The position numbers were made by a program, and so were the translations under genes. A stretch of 64,000 nucleotides of DNA, taken from NCBI GenBank assembly GCA_963709765.1, contig CAVPXL010000004.1, forward strand, positions 186,001-250,000. The letters are read 5' to 3'. Origin of the DNA: Roseitranquillus sp963709765. Its GTDB lineage: Bacteria; Pseudomonadota; Alphaproteobacteria; Rhodobacterales; Rhodobacteraceae. Each line of letters opens with the position of its first letter. The stretch's first letter is position 1. The notes below the pieces were generated by a model. The model worked only from the letters and a program-made list of their open reading frames with translations. It made no database searches and was not told the DNA's origin. This document shows, piece after piece, positions 55,006 through 63,755 of the stretch.

Positions 55006-55814
55006 TTTCTTGCCGTTTCGCTGGCGCTGCCCGGCAGCCTCTGGCTCGCTCTCACTCGACGGTCCTCCTGGCGGGCGGCAAATTCGGCAACGCATTTGCC
55101 CGGTGCGTCTGGAACGTGCCGTAACACGCGCCCGCTCCTGCGGTAGCTCAGAGAGGAAGTGCTCCCGAATGCAGGAGTTCGGGCGAATAAATCCGTCGCT
55201 GGCGAAGGAGCTGGTGCGTTTCCCCAAATCCTTGCGCCAGCGCAGCGACGGTGCGCAATCCGCCGGAACGAGCGGACACAAGGCGAGGCAAGATCATCTC
55301 TGTGGAGAGCGGTTGCTTCGGACAAGACGCCGCGGACGCGAGCCGCCGCAGAGACAGTCGGTTCGCCCCCCTGTTGGCCGACGTCTTCAGCACCGCGCGC
55401 CGCGCATTTTACGCCGGACGCGAATGGCCGGAAGGTCGCGCTCCGGACCCGGACCGATGTCTTCGCTGCGTGCGGCACTAATAGCCGCAAGTAGCGCGGC
55501 GGCAGGCGAGGCAGACGAAGGGGTGATCAGAGACGGTCGCGACGAACCTTCCCATAGGGTACTGCGAAGCCCTCCACTAACAGCATCAGACAGTCCGGGC
55601 TCGAAGCTGCCTTGCGGCGCCGCGGCGGACCGAGGCGTCTACGCGCTGAAACCCGGGCCGCGCGCGCAGTCCACACCTGCCGTGAGCACTTTTCCACGAT
55701 CCAGGATCCAGGATCCAGGATCCACGATCATGTGATAAGATTGCGCCTGTTACGCTTGCCTCGGCTCCGGACCGAACTGGCGCCTGCGCAGATGGACCAG
55801 AGAGGGACAGTTGA
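55006..55814. other. Gene-poor region between the aro operon and the oxygenase gene
   Basis: About 810 bases. No frame on either strand shows a family, a ribosome binding site or consistent codon bias. It contains a run of GATCCAG heptamers (55698-55725). The sequence around 55140 has a tRNA D-arm-like string (GGTAGCTCAGAGAGG) without a matching anticodon or T arm. Probably rearranged or decayed DNA. Confidence 0.5.
55698..55725. repeat. Short tandem repeat of GATCCAG
   Basis: Three perfect 7-bp copies and a fourth ending in C, so 28 bases in all. Each unit contains GATC and overlaps GGATCC palindromes. Lies about 90 bases upstream of the MpaB-type gene. Confidence 0.85.
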
Positions 55815-56688
55815 ATGACGTTTCCCGCCGGCAAGCGGATTGCCACCCTCGACCCCCTCGCTGATTGCCGGGAGATCGCGTGTCTGCTGATGACCTGCGA
55901 ATTCTCCTGGGACATCGAGCGCGCGCTGGAGTTCGCGCTGTTCCGGACCTACGCCGTGCCCTCGATCTCGGGTCTCCTCGCGCGGACCGGAGAATTCGGG
56001 TGCCGCCCCCGCAAACGCTATGACGATACCGAGCTCATCCTGTCCGAGATTCTCGAGAACGGCTTCGAGTCACAGCCGGGGACGCTGCGCTCTGATGCGC
56101 ATGAACGACATGCACGGCCGCTTCCGCATCGCGAACGAGGACATGCTCTACGTGCTGTCGACTTTCGTGTTCGAGCCGATCCGGTGGGTCGAGCGGTTCG
56201 GAAACCGGGCAATGACGGAGCATGAGAAGACCGCATGGTTCCACTACTACCGTGAACTGGGACTCCGCATGGGGATCTCGGGGATCCCCGCCAATCGCGA
56301 CGCGCTCGAGACCGTCAACAGGCAAGTGGAGAATACGCGCTTCCAACACGCCGAAAGCAACCGCAAGATCGGCACGGCGACGAGGGACCTCTTGCTCGGC
56401 TTCTATCTGCCCCGATGGCTGTTCTGGGCCGGACGTCCCGTGGCGCATGCGTTCATGGACGCGACATTGCTGCGCGCAATGGGTTTTTCGCCCTCGCCGG
56501 CATGGCTGCGACACAGCGTGATGACGGGAATGCGGCTCCGCCGGATGGTGCTTCGATTTCTGCCGTCACGACGCCGACCGCGTCTGCTCACGAAGGTAAG
56601 GCGACGGACTTATCCGGAGGGATACCGGGTCGAGGAGCTCGGAACGTTTTGCCCTGTAGGAGCGCCGCACCGTTACAAGGGGCTCTGA
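55815..56688 (+). CDS. Oxygenase MpaB family (DUF2236) protein (one frameshift)
   Basis: About 290 residues. ATG 55815 (MTFPAGKRIATLDPL) leads to CEFSWDIERALEFALFRTYA, VPSISGLLARTGEFG and KRYDDTELILSEILENGFES. After one frame change near 56090 come RMNDMHGRFRIANEDMLYVL, STFVFEPIRWVERFG, ELGLRMGISGIPANRDALET, RDLLLGFYLPRWLFW and TYPEGYRVEELG. This is the order of blocks in MpaB/latex-clearing-like b-type heme oxygenases; the His and Arg of MHGRF are in the heme region. Substrate unknown. Start has AGAGGGACAG nearby. Confidence 0.8.
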
Positions 56689-56960
56689 CGGCCCTCTCCT
56701 GCCATTGGCAGCCGCTTCACGGAGCAGCGGATTGCCGTCGATGAGCCGCCCCTCCTTCAGGTCGAAGTCGCAGGCACCGACACGGACTGGAACATCCCCC
56801 ATCGGCACCTTGGCAGACCGCAAGCAATCCTTGGGCAGCCATGCCCGATCCTGCGTTGGTCCGGCCATCCCTCAAAGCCGCAGAACCCGCGACGCAGGAT
56901 ACTCTCAGGAGTGAAGGTCTTGTTGCCCGAGCGCACGACAAAAAACGACAGTCTCGGGCT
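56689..56960. other. Spacer with no recognised gene
   Basis: About 270 bases between the oxygenase and the converging reductase gene. A minus-strand phase reads VGACDFDLKEGRLIDGNPLL, which looks protein-like, but has no start and no family I can name. Confidence 0.4.
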
Positions 56961-57515
56961 TCACACGCTCTTTCGCTCGTAAAACAGGATCACTCCGCCG
57001 GTCTTGAGAGGCCGACTCTCCCGCAGCGTGAAGTGGGTGCGGCCGCTCGCGGGCTTGAATAGCGGCGTTCCTTCCCCCCACACCACGGGCGCAAGGCAGA
57101 GGCGGTATTCGTCCACCAATCCTTCGGCCATCAGCGTGGCCAGCAGATCGGCGCTGCCGAACACGAACACGTCCCGGCCGTCCTCCTGCTTGAGGGCCCT
57201 GACCGTTTCGGCCGCCTCGCCCTTCAGAAGCCGGGTGTGCGTCCAGTCGACCACCTCCAGCGAGCGGGAGGCCACGGCCTTGTCCAGGCCGTTCATCATG
57301 CTCGCGATCTCACCCTCCTCCTTCGTCCAGTAGTCGCGCATGCCTTCGTATGTACGCCGTCCGAACAGGAGCGTGCCGATTTCCGCGCCCTGACCGAGGG
57401 AGAACGCCTCCAGCTCGTCGCCCCAGACCGTGCCGTGCATATCGAGTTGCCAGGGGGCGAGGCCTTCGAAATAGCCATCCAGCGTCATGACGTTCCAGGC
57501 GATCAGCTTTCGCAT
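56961..57515 (-). CDS. Dihydrofolate reductase-like (RibD C-terminal domain) protein
   Basis: A 184-residue protein. MRKLIAWNVMTLDGYFEG, LLFGRRTYEGMRDYW, VVDWTHTRLLKGEAAETVRA, DVFVFGSADLLATLMAEGLV and PVVWGEGTPLFK follow the RibD-C/DHFR-fold pattern with the NADPH-binding FGSADL loop. Such stand-alone proteins are annotated as dihydrofolate reductase family but usually have unknown substrates. Intact. It lies with GST, TetR and VOC fragments in a typical regulator/small-enzyme neighbourhood. Confidence 0.9.
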   Translation of the reverse strand: MRKLIAWNVMTLDGYFEGLAPWQLDMHGTVWGDELEAFSLGQGAEIGTLLFGRRTYEGMRDYWTKEEGEIASMMNGLDKAVASRSLEVVDWTHTRLLKGEAAETVRALKQEDGRDVFVFGSADLLATLMAEGLVDEYRLCLAPVVWGEGTPLFKPASGRTHFTLRESRPLKTGGVILFYERKSV

Positions 57516-57556
57516 GTCCGATCCTTTCCGGCGTTCTGCCCGATCTCAAATTGCAA

Positions 57557-57942
57557 TCAGTTCCTATTCCGCCAGTCCGACGATCCTGCGATGTCCTGAG
57601 AGCGCGCGCCTCCGGCAGCCGGATCGCGTCGAGACGTCGTTGTCAAAAGAACCTGTCCATCGTCCGCACCGTGAGCGCAGCGACGGGATCTTCGGGGATC
57701 AGCCGCACCTGCCCGGATTGGCGCGGCGCGAGGTGCTCGATGATCATGCTGGCCTCCGCGACCACCACATCGTCGTCGAGCAGCATCGGGAACTGCTTCA
57801 GCGGCCAGAGCGCCTCGAACTCGCCCTGTGCCGGCTCCTCCCCGAGCGTCAGGAACTCGAACCGCGCGGCGTTCTCGCAGAGGGCCACGAGCACCTGTTG
57901 GCAGTAGGACGAAAAAGGATGGGCGTAGATCTGGAGCGTCAT
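57557..57942 (-). pseudogene. Glutathione S-transferase, N-terminal fragment
   Basis: Starts at ATG 57942 (MTLQIYAHPFSSYCQQVLVA) with the thioredoxin-fold glutathione site: FPMLLDDDVVVAEASMIIEH (the E-A/S pair binding glutathione). At ALTVRTMDRFF a TGA (57643) interrupts where family members continue DNYVM. Shifted phases give only about ten more plausible residues, so the whole C-terminal helical domain is missing. Truncated gene; the 3' junction adjoins the reductase gene. Confidence 0.75.
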
Positions 57943-58139
57943 GATGCCTTCGCACGACTGACTTGGGCATGGCGTTTCGCACAGCTAGAATGTTCCTTCG
58001 GCTCGTGCGAGGACCAGAGCTCGGCTTCGATGCGATTGCCCTGCCCTGCGCCGCTGCAGCCGGGTCAGAGACCTGAGCAGGTATGGCAACCGGTGAGTTC
58101 ACTTGACGTCTATACCGACCGTTTGGACTTGAATACAGT

Positions 58140-58520
58140 CTACCCAGAGCCGCCAGGCAGGAGCCCGAACGTGGCGACGCCCGAACCAGACTTCTGGAAG
58201 CCGCGCGTGACATCATCCGGACGCAAGGCTTCGCCGCGAGCAAGGTGGATGACGTCTGCATGGCCGCGGGCGTGAGCATGAAGCTGGGATCTGCCACGGT
58301 GATGGCATCCGACAGCCCCGAAAGCATGTTCAGCAAGCCGCAGGGCTTCCGGGTGTCGATCTCACCGTCGTCGCGGGAAGAGTTCGACCGCGTCCAGGGC
58401 GCGCAATCGGTCGAGATGGCTCCCGCCGAGACCTTCTGGGCCGAACGCTTCGCCATGTTCACCGACAGGTGCGACACGCCCTGGATGGTGGGCTTCGAAG
58501 GCAACAAGGCACACGGATGA
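58140..58520 (+). pseudogene. Chimera: TetR helix-turn-helix fused in frame to VOC/PhnB C-terminus
   Basis: The frame from about 58140 reads PERGDARTRLLEAARDIIRT, QGFAASKVDDVCMAAGVS, the TetR N-terminal helices up to the recognition helix. Instead of KGAFFHHF it continues MKLGSATVMASDSPESMFSK, FRVSISPSSREEFDRVQGA and ERFAMFTDRCDTPWMVGFEG, the second half of a PhnB-type VOC protein. Neither parent is complete and no good start codon precedes it. This looks like a deletion that joined two neighbouring genes, TetR-...-VOC, in frame. Confidence 0.7.
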
Positions 58521-58533
58521 GGGAGCACGCACG

Positions 58534-59031
58534 ATGACCGATCTCTTGACATGCCTGTGGTTCGACCACGGTGAAGCCAGCAAGGCGGCGGAGTTCTATG
58601 CCGCCACCTTTCCTGACAGTGATGTTGGGAGGGTAAACGCCGCCCCCGGCGACTTTCCCGGCGGCCAGGAGGGCACCGAGCTGACCGTCGAGTTCACCGT
58701 CCTCGGGCGGCGGTTCGTCGGCCTGAACGGCGGCCCGAACTTCAGGCCCAACGAAGCCGTGAGCTTCATGGTCGTCACCGAAAGCCAGGACGAGACCGAC
58801 CGCTACTGGGACGCGATCGTCGGCAACGGCGGAGCCGAGAGCGCGTGCGGCTGGTGCCGGGACCGCTGGGGCTTCTCGTGGCAGATCACGCCGAGACGTC
58901 TGCTCGAACTGACGACGAGTCCCGACCGGGACGCGGCGAAGCGCGCCTTCGACGCGATGATGACGATGACCAAGATCGACATCGCGGCGCTGGAGGCCGC
59001 GGTCGATGGAATTGAGGGAGCAATGAGATGA
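58534..59031 (+). CDS. VOC family protein (PhnB-like)
   Basis: A 165-residue protein beginning MTDLLTCLWFDHGEASKAAE, continuing FYAATFPDSDVGRVNAAPGD, LTVEFTVLGRRFVGLNGGPN and CGWCRDRWGFSWQITPRRL. Two beta-alpha-beta-beta-beta modules form the vicinal-oxygen-chelate fold; this subgroup is often labelled 3-demethylubiquinone methyltransferase-like without evidence of that activity. Stop overlaps the DUF1428 start by ATGA. Intact. Confidence 0.9.
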   Translation: MTDLLTCLWFDHGEASKAAEFYAATFPDSDVGRVNAAPGDFPGGQEGTELTVEFTVLGRRFVGLNGGPNFRPNEAVSFMVVTESQDETDRYWDAIVGNGGAESACGWCRDRWGFSWQITPRRLLELTTSPDRDAAKRAFDAMMTMTKIDIAALEAAVDGIEGAMR

Positions 59032-59405
59032 GCTACATCGACGGGTTCGTGATCGCGGTCCCGACCGCGAGCAAGCAGAAGTTCATCGATCACGCCAGGG
59101 AGGTCGACAGCGTGTTCATCGAACTCGGCGCGACGCGCGTGGTCGAGTGCTGGGGGGACGACGTCCCCGACGGCAAGGTCACCGACTTCCGCAAGGCCGT
59201 TCGGGCCGAGGATAACGAGACGGTCGCCTTCTCCTGGATCGAGTGGCCGGACAAACAGACCCGCGACGCCGCGATGGCAAAGATGACCGACTGGATGAAC
59301 GATCCGGAGCAGGGCGATCCTCGCACAGACCCCAGGAAGAACCCGATGCCATTCGACGGCAAGAGGCTGATCTTCGGCGGCTTTGCACCGGTCGTCGAGG
59401 TCTGA
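59028..59405 (+). CDS. DUF1428 family protein
   Basis: A 125-residue protein. MSYIDGFVIAVPTASKQKFI, ELGATRVVECWGDDVPDG, ETVAFSWIEWPDKQTRDAAM and PMPFDGKRLIFGGFAPVVEV are the DUF1428 (YbaA-like) blocks, a dimeric alpha/beta-barrel related fold of unknown function. Translationally coupled to the VOC gene. Intact. Confidence 0.92.
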   Translation: MSYIDGFVIAVPTASKQKFIDHAREVDSVFIELGATRVVECWGDDVPDGKVTDFRKAVRAEDNETVAFSWIEWPDKQTRDAAMAKMTDWMNDPEQGDPRTDPRKNPMPFDGKRLIFGGFAPVVEV

Positions 59406-59479
59406 CACCCCCTGTCGCGCGGGAGCGGCTCATCCGGCAGACGGACGCAAAGCGGTTCTTCGACGCGTCGGGAATCAAG

Positions 59480-60200
59480 GCCACCGGCGTTCCTGAGCAC
59501 CGGCTGTATCCGCTGGGTGCCGGGGGGAGGCGGCATCATTCCGCGCCGAATCTCGCGCCAAGCCGCGTCCAGAAAGCCGAAGGTTCCGATAAGCTTTAGA
59601 GGCCGCCGGTGGATCTGGGCGGCGCCGAAGCGCATCTGCGTTGCGCCCGCAGCCGAAGCCGGACGCGACGGCGCGAACCGGCGGGCCGAGATTCCACACC
59701 TTCAGACCGGCTCCGGTCCAGAGGTGCGAAGCCCGAGCATCGGCGGCGACCGTCAGCAAAGCCTTGATCTCGATCGCACCTTTCCCGGTTTCGGCACGGA
59801 CGCCGGCTGTCCGTCCATCCTGCGTCAGCATGATCAGGCGGAAACCGCTGAGCGCCTTCGCTCTCTACGGCGGGAACGTCAGGAAGTCCCATTGCGGCAT
59901 CATCGCGATGCACGGCGTGCGGCAGGCGGAACAGGGGGGCGACCCGGTCGGGACCGAACTGCGCGAAGAGGTTCGGAACGCGCTGGTGCGGCAGCTCCAG
60001 GACCTCGTCCAAGAACCCGAGGTCGTGCATCAGATAGTGGGACGGGTGTGGATCGTCTCGCTGCGGAAGTCGCGAATGCAATCCGCGTGCTTCTCGGGCA
60101 CGACCACGTTGACACGTCGCGCGAGCCAGCAGTTAGCCGGGCGTCATCCGGGCTGGCCCACCCCGACGATGCAGCACTGCGTCGAGATCACCTTTGGCAT
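59480..60200 (-). pseudogene. FAD-dependent monooxygenase relic
   Basis: Starts at ATG 60200 with MPKVISTQCCIVGVGQPG, a damaged dinucleotide-binding motif, followed by RRVNVVVPEKHAD and, in other phases, CIRDFRSETIH, YLMHDLGFLDEVLELPHQRV, TAGVRAETGKGAIEIKALLT and VAADARASHLW. These are the N-terminal blocks of UbiH/PHBH-type aromatic-ring monooxygenases (normally about 400 residues, GGGPAGM and GDTIHPST). Multiple frame changes, an in-frame stop near the nucleotide motif and loss of the C-terminal half mark it as a pseudogene. Confidence 0.7.
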
Positions 60201-60425
60201 TGGCCGTGCCCTTCGGATGAAAGCCAGGGTGCCGCGAGCATCATCCGATCCAGGCCTCCAGGCTATACCTGAGCCCGGGAACCGAAGCGGAACTGGCGCG
60301 AACGGGCGATCTCGGTGTCGGCGAGGGCCCGTAAGATCGGGCGGAGAGACTGCGAGAAACGATTGCGGATGCGACCGCCTACCCGCTCCTTGCCCCTGCC
60401 TCGCGGTTGCGGCAGGGATATGCGG

Positions 60426-61301
60426 ATGACAGACTATGCGAAGGGCTTCCTCCTCACGCTGGCGGGCGTTCTGGTTCTGACCCCGGACACGCTCCTCGTC
60501 CGGCTGGTCGATGCCGGCCCCCTGACCCAGCTGTTCTGGCGCGGCACGCTGAGCGGCACCGTCATCCTCGCGGGATCCGCCATCTTCGCGCGGCGGACCC
60601 TGTGGATGGCCCTTCGCCGACCCACGGCGTCCGACCTCCTCGTCCTGGCGATCTACGGGACGAGCAACGTGCTCTTCGTCTACTCCACGTTGACGACACT
60701 GGTCGCGAACACGCTCTTCATCATCGCCACCTCACCGGTCTTCGCGGCGCTGATTGCACGCTTCGTCCTCAAGGAGGAGGTGCGGGCGCGGACGTGGACC
60801 ACGATCGCCGCCGTTCTCGTGGGCATCGGGATCATCGCCGCCGGCAGCGGCCTCGGTCGCGGCGGCGCGCTCACCGGCGACCTCGCAGCGCTCGGATCGG
60901 CGCTTTTGCTCGCGATCGTCTTCTCGGCCGCGCGAGTCCGACCAGAGCGCAGCATCGTTCCAGCGATGGGCTTCTCCGCCATTCTCGCCGGCATCACCTG
61001 CGGTCTGGCCGCGCCGACCCTTAAGGTGCCCGCGGGCGACTGGCTCTGGGTGGGGCTCATGGGCGGGGCCGTCGTGCCGCTCGCCTTCGCACTCATCGCG
61101 ACAGGGCCGCGCTACCTGCCGGCCGCCGACGTCGGGCTTCTGATGCTGCTCGAAGCCATCCTCGGGCCGCTCTTCGTCTGGTGGGTGCTCGGTGAAGAGC
61201 CGGGCAGCGCCACGTTCCTCGGCGGCGCGATCGTGATCGGCGCGCTTGCCGCGAACAATGCGCTGGTGCTCCGCTCCGGAAGGCGACCTGCCGTCCGCTG
61301 A
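60426..61301 (+). CDS. EamA/DMT superfamily permease
   Basis: A 291-residue protein with ten predicted helices and two EamA repeats: YAKGFLLTLAGVLVLTPDTL, QLFWRGTLSGTVILAG, NTLFIIATSPVFAALIARFV, LKEEVRARTWTTIAAVLVGI in the first, and LPAADVGLLMLLEAILGPLF with WWVLGEEPGSATFLGGAIVI in the second. Probable metabolite or drug exporter, substrate unknown. The start at 60426 (MTDYAKGF) has GCAGGG nine bases away; an in-frame ATG six bases earlier is possible. Intact. Confidence 0.9.
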   Translation: MTDYAKGFLLTLAGVLVLTPDTLLVRLVDAGPLTQLFWRGTLSGTVILAGSAIFARRTLWMALRRPTASDLLVLAIYGTSNVLFVYSTLTTLVANTLFIIATSPVFAALIARFVLKEEVRARTWTTIAAVLVGIGIIAAGSGLGRGGALTGDLAALGSALLLAIVFSAARVRPERSIVPAMGFSAILAGITCGLAAPTLKVPAGDWLWVGLMGGAVVPLAFALIATGPRYLPAADVGLLMLLEAILGPLFVWWVLGEEPGSATFLGGAIVIGALAANNALVLRSGRRPAVR

Positions 61302-61417
61302 GTTCGTCCGCGCCAGCGGCGTGCCCGCCACTTCGATCCACACTGTCGATGCCGGACGTCGTGTTGCAGCGCCACGTTCATCGAGCATTCGCAGGAAAGG
61401 CTTGCCAGACCGACCCG

Positions 61418-61452
61418 AAAAACAAAAAAATGGCGGGCCGTGGGCCCGCCAT
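61418..61452 (-). terminator. Rho-independent terminator of the phasin gene
   Basis: On the minus strand a perfect ten-bp stem (61430-61439 with 61443-61452; ATGGCGGGCC/GGCCCGCCAT) and three-base loop is followed by TTTTTTTGTTTTT. It lies about 27 bases beyond the phasin stop codon. Confidence 0.95.
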
Positions 61453-61478
61453 GAACTCGTCAAGACCGTATGCTGCGC

Positions 61479-61901
61479 CTATCGAGCGGCTTTCGCAGTC
61501 CGCTTCGACCCGGCGCTCGCGGCACCCTGTTCGGCCGCGCGCTCCCCGGCCGTGCCGACGAACTCGACCGTATCGGCCTTCGCCTTCTGCATCACGCCGG
61601 CCAAGGCTTCGGCCGTACGCCGAGAAAGCGCGAATTGGCCCTGGACGTATCCTGCAGCTGCCTGCGCGTACTCGGCAGGTTCCTCGCGCACCTTGGTCAC
61701 GTCACCCAGACGATCGAACGTTTCCTTGGCCGACGCCGTCGCGATCTCGTTGGAGCGGGTCGCGGCTTCGAGCGTGATGCCCGAGAGGCGCTCGCCGAAG
61801 GTCGCCCAGACTTTCAGGGCGTCGGTCGCGGCGTTTCCATCGAGCTGAAGGCCGGTCGGCAACTGGCCGAAGAACTTGGTGAAGTCTTGTGCGGTGTTCA
61901 T
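61479..61901 (-). CDS. Phasin family protein
   Basis: A 140-residue amphipathic helical protein: MNTAQDFTKFFGQLPTGLQL, LKVWATFGERLSGITLEAAT, AKETFDRLGDVTKVREEPAE, YAQAAAGYVQGQFALSRRTA, then a Lys/Ala-rich tail (GSKRTAKAAR). This is the Phasin_2 pattern; phasins coat polyhydroxyalkanoate granules and control their size. The start at 61901 follows GGAGGC. Two palindromic CTGC-N3-GCAG sites lie 50-95 bases upstream, as in PhaR-regulated phasin promoters. Intact. Confidence 0.92.
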   Translation of the reverse strand: MNTAQDFTKFFGQLPTGLQLDGNAATDALKVWATFGERLSGITLEAATRSNEIATASAKETFDRLGDVTKVREEPAEYAQAAAGYVQGQFALSRRTAEALAGVMQKAKADTVEFVGTAGERAAEQGAASAGSKRTAKAAR

Positions 61902-61953
61902 GATAGTGCCTCCGAGAGGAAAAGGGTTGCGTCCTTCTTGACCAACAGATGAT

Positions 61954-61968
61954 TGCTGCATTGCAGCA
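61954..61968. promoter_or_regulatory. PhaR-type operator 1 (TGCTGCATTGCAGCA)
   Basis: A 15-bp inverted repeat with the core CTGC-ATT-GCAG. Sites of the type CTGC-N3-GCAG are described for the polyhydroxyalkanoate repressor PhaR of Paracoccus/Rhodobacter relatives. It lies about 53 bases upstream of the phasin start. Confidence 0.75.
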
Positions 61969-61984
61969 TTTCAACCCCTGCCTC

Positions 61985-61997
61985 GCTGCAATGCAGC
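61985..61997. promoter_or_regulatory. PhaR-type operator 2 (GCTGCAATGCAGC)
   Basis: A second CTGC-AAT-GCAG inverted repeat 31 bases from the first (start to start), about three helical turns, so both would be bound on the same DNA face. Confidence 0.75.
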
Positions 61998-62204
61998 GTG
62001 ATGCCTCCGCGTTCGCCCGTGCCTGACAGAGGCAGGCCGTCGGAAGAGCCAAACCTTGATCGCTGCATGGTGGGAAAATAGCCCGCGCGGACGAAGGCTC
62101 ACGACTGCTTCGACCAATCGCGGGAAGCAGCCGCGCCGGACACAACTTGTCCTCCTCGGCGCCATGCCACGGCACACCGACGGGACAGGGAACGACGGGT
62201 CGGC
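61998..62204. other. Spacer upstream of the phasin gene
   Basis: About 205 bases between the PhaR-type sites and the end of the alpha/beta hydrolase gene. AT-richer near 62050-62070. No gene seen. Confidence 0.5.
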
Positions 62205-63044
62205 TCAGGCGGTCGTGCCGCCGCGGTCCGAAGCGTCTCGCTGGCCGATGCCCTGCCTGATCAGGCGCAGAGTTTCGTCAGGCGCATCCCAGGGGATGTA
62301 ATGGCCGCATCCTTCGATCCAGTGGAGCTGCGCCCCGGGGAAGGCTTCCATCGCCTGCTGTGCCTGCCGGGGCAGCAGCAGGCGATCCTTGCGCCCCCAG
62401 ACGATAGTAATGGGGCCGGGCGTGCTGTCGCTCCCTTCCTGAACCGGTCCTTCGGCCAGGTCGTGGACCAGATCGTTGAAGGTGGGGGTCGCCGCAAAGG
62501 ACCGGAGCTCCCGCAGGGCGGTATCAGGCGGGACCTGCCCCGGCCGCGCCGAGATCTGCGCCAGCAGCGCGGCGCGACCTGCCTTGTGGCGCGTCAGGAA
62601 CGGGAGCGCTCGGCGCGTCAGGCGGGCGAGCCGGCCGCCGGCAAGGAGCGACGCCTTCAGATATCGGCGCTCCTTTTCGTTCCAGAAGCCGCCCGGAGCC
62701 AGCGCGATCGCGGCGCCGACGACGCCGCGGCGCACCAACTCCAATGCCACGCGCCCGCCGAGCGACATGCCGACGGCCGCGACGCCTTCGAGGCGCTCGG
62801 CGCGAATGAAGTCGGCGACCGCATCGGCGATGCCGTCGAAGGTGCCCGAGCCGGGCAGCACGGGCGACGCCCCACGGCCGGGCAAATCCACGGAGATGAC
62901 CTCGTTCGTCCTCGCCAGGTCGGTGGCGATGCCGTCCCACGAGACGAGGTTGCCGCCAAGACCGTGCCGCAGAAGGATCGGCTCCCCCGCGCCTTAGCGG
63001 GTGAAGTTGAGGGACGAAGCGGAAGAGTGCTCTTGATGGTTCAT
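62205..63044 (-). CDS. Alpha/beta hydrolase (one frameshift near start)
   Basis: About 280 residues. ATG at 63044 opens MNHQEHSSASSLNFTR, then a TAA; one base away the phase continues GEPILLRHGLGGNLVSWDGI (oxyanion HG-G motif), DLARTNEVISVDLPGRGAS, VGMSLGGRVALELV with the nucleophile Ser, PITIVWGRKDRLLL with the acid Asp and EGCGHYIPWDAP with the catalytic His. The complete hydrolase triad is present. Substrate unknown; the position near the phasin is suggestive but not proof of a link to polyester metabolism. One frame change near 62997. Confidence 0.87.
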
Positions 63045-63305
63045 GTCTCACAACGAAAATTTGACCGGAACGATCCATTCGCCGCGCATGCATGCGACAG
63101 GAGCGGCGTGCCGGGAGAATGATGTGACGGCCGGGGACGCAAACGGGATCGAGACGGCGCGAGGGGCGACTTCCGGGCCTTCGCGGCGGGCCGCACATAT
63201 TGAGTTGATTTCACCAGACTGGATGGGGTGGATGGCTCCTGCCCCCCTGGCGTCACGATGCGCCTTAGTGCGGATGTCATCATCTGCGAGAAGACGAGCC
63301 ACCCA

Positions 63306-63755
63306 ATGCAGATTACAGCAGTCGGGCTGGATCTGGGCAGGAACGTCTTCCAGGTGCACGGCGTCACGAAGGACGGCGAGATGGCGTTCAACCGCGCGCT
63401 CAGGCGTTCGCAGGTACTGCCATTCTTCGAGAGACTCTCGCCCTGTTTGGTGGGGATGGAAGCTTGTGGTTCCAGTCATCACTGGGCGCGGCAGCTCACG
63501 AGGCTCGGCCATGAGGTCCGCCTGATCCCGGCGATGTACGCAAGGGCCTGCGTCAAGCGCGGCAAGTCAGACGCCGTCGATGCCGCCGCGATCTGTGAGG
63601 CGGTCGCGCGTCCGACCATGCGGTTCGTCGCGGTCAAGTCCGAGGCGCAGCAGGGCGTCCCGTTCCTGCACCGTGCCCACGATCCGATCGTGCGTGAGCG
63701 GACGCAGCTCATTGACATGCTGCGGGCCTTGCTGGCGGAGTTCGGTCGCGCCGCC
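63306..63755 (+). mobile_element. IS110/IS1111-family transposase, truncated
   Basis: ATG 63306 opens MQITAVGLDLGRNVFQVHGV with the first catalytic Asp of the DEDD domain, then VLPFFERLSPCLVGMEACGS (catalytic Glu), HHWARQLTRLGHEVRLIPAM and CVKRGKSDAVDAAAICEAVA with the two later Asp residues, ending RTQLIDMLRALLAEFG. The C-terminal Ser-containing transposase_20 domain is absent: after about 150 codons the sequence becomes an unrelated gene fragment. A broken insertion sequence without terminal repeats recognised here. Confidence 0.85.

Noticed and set aside
55138..55210. tRNA-like string (GGTAGCTCAGAGAGG)
   Set aside because: No pairing acceptor stem, no anticodon arm and no GGTTCGAATCC-type T arm in the following 75 bases.
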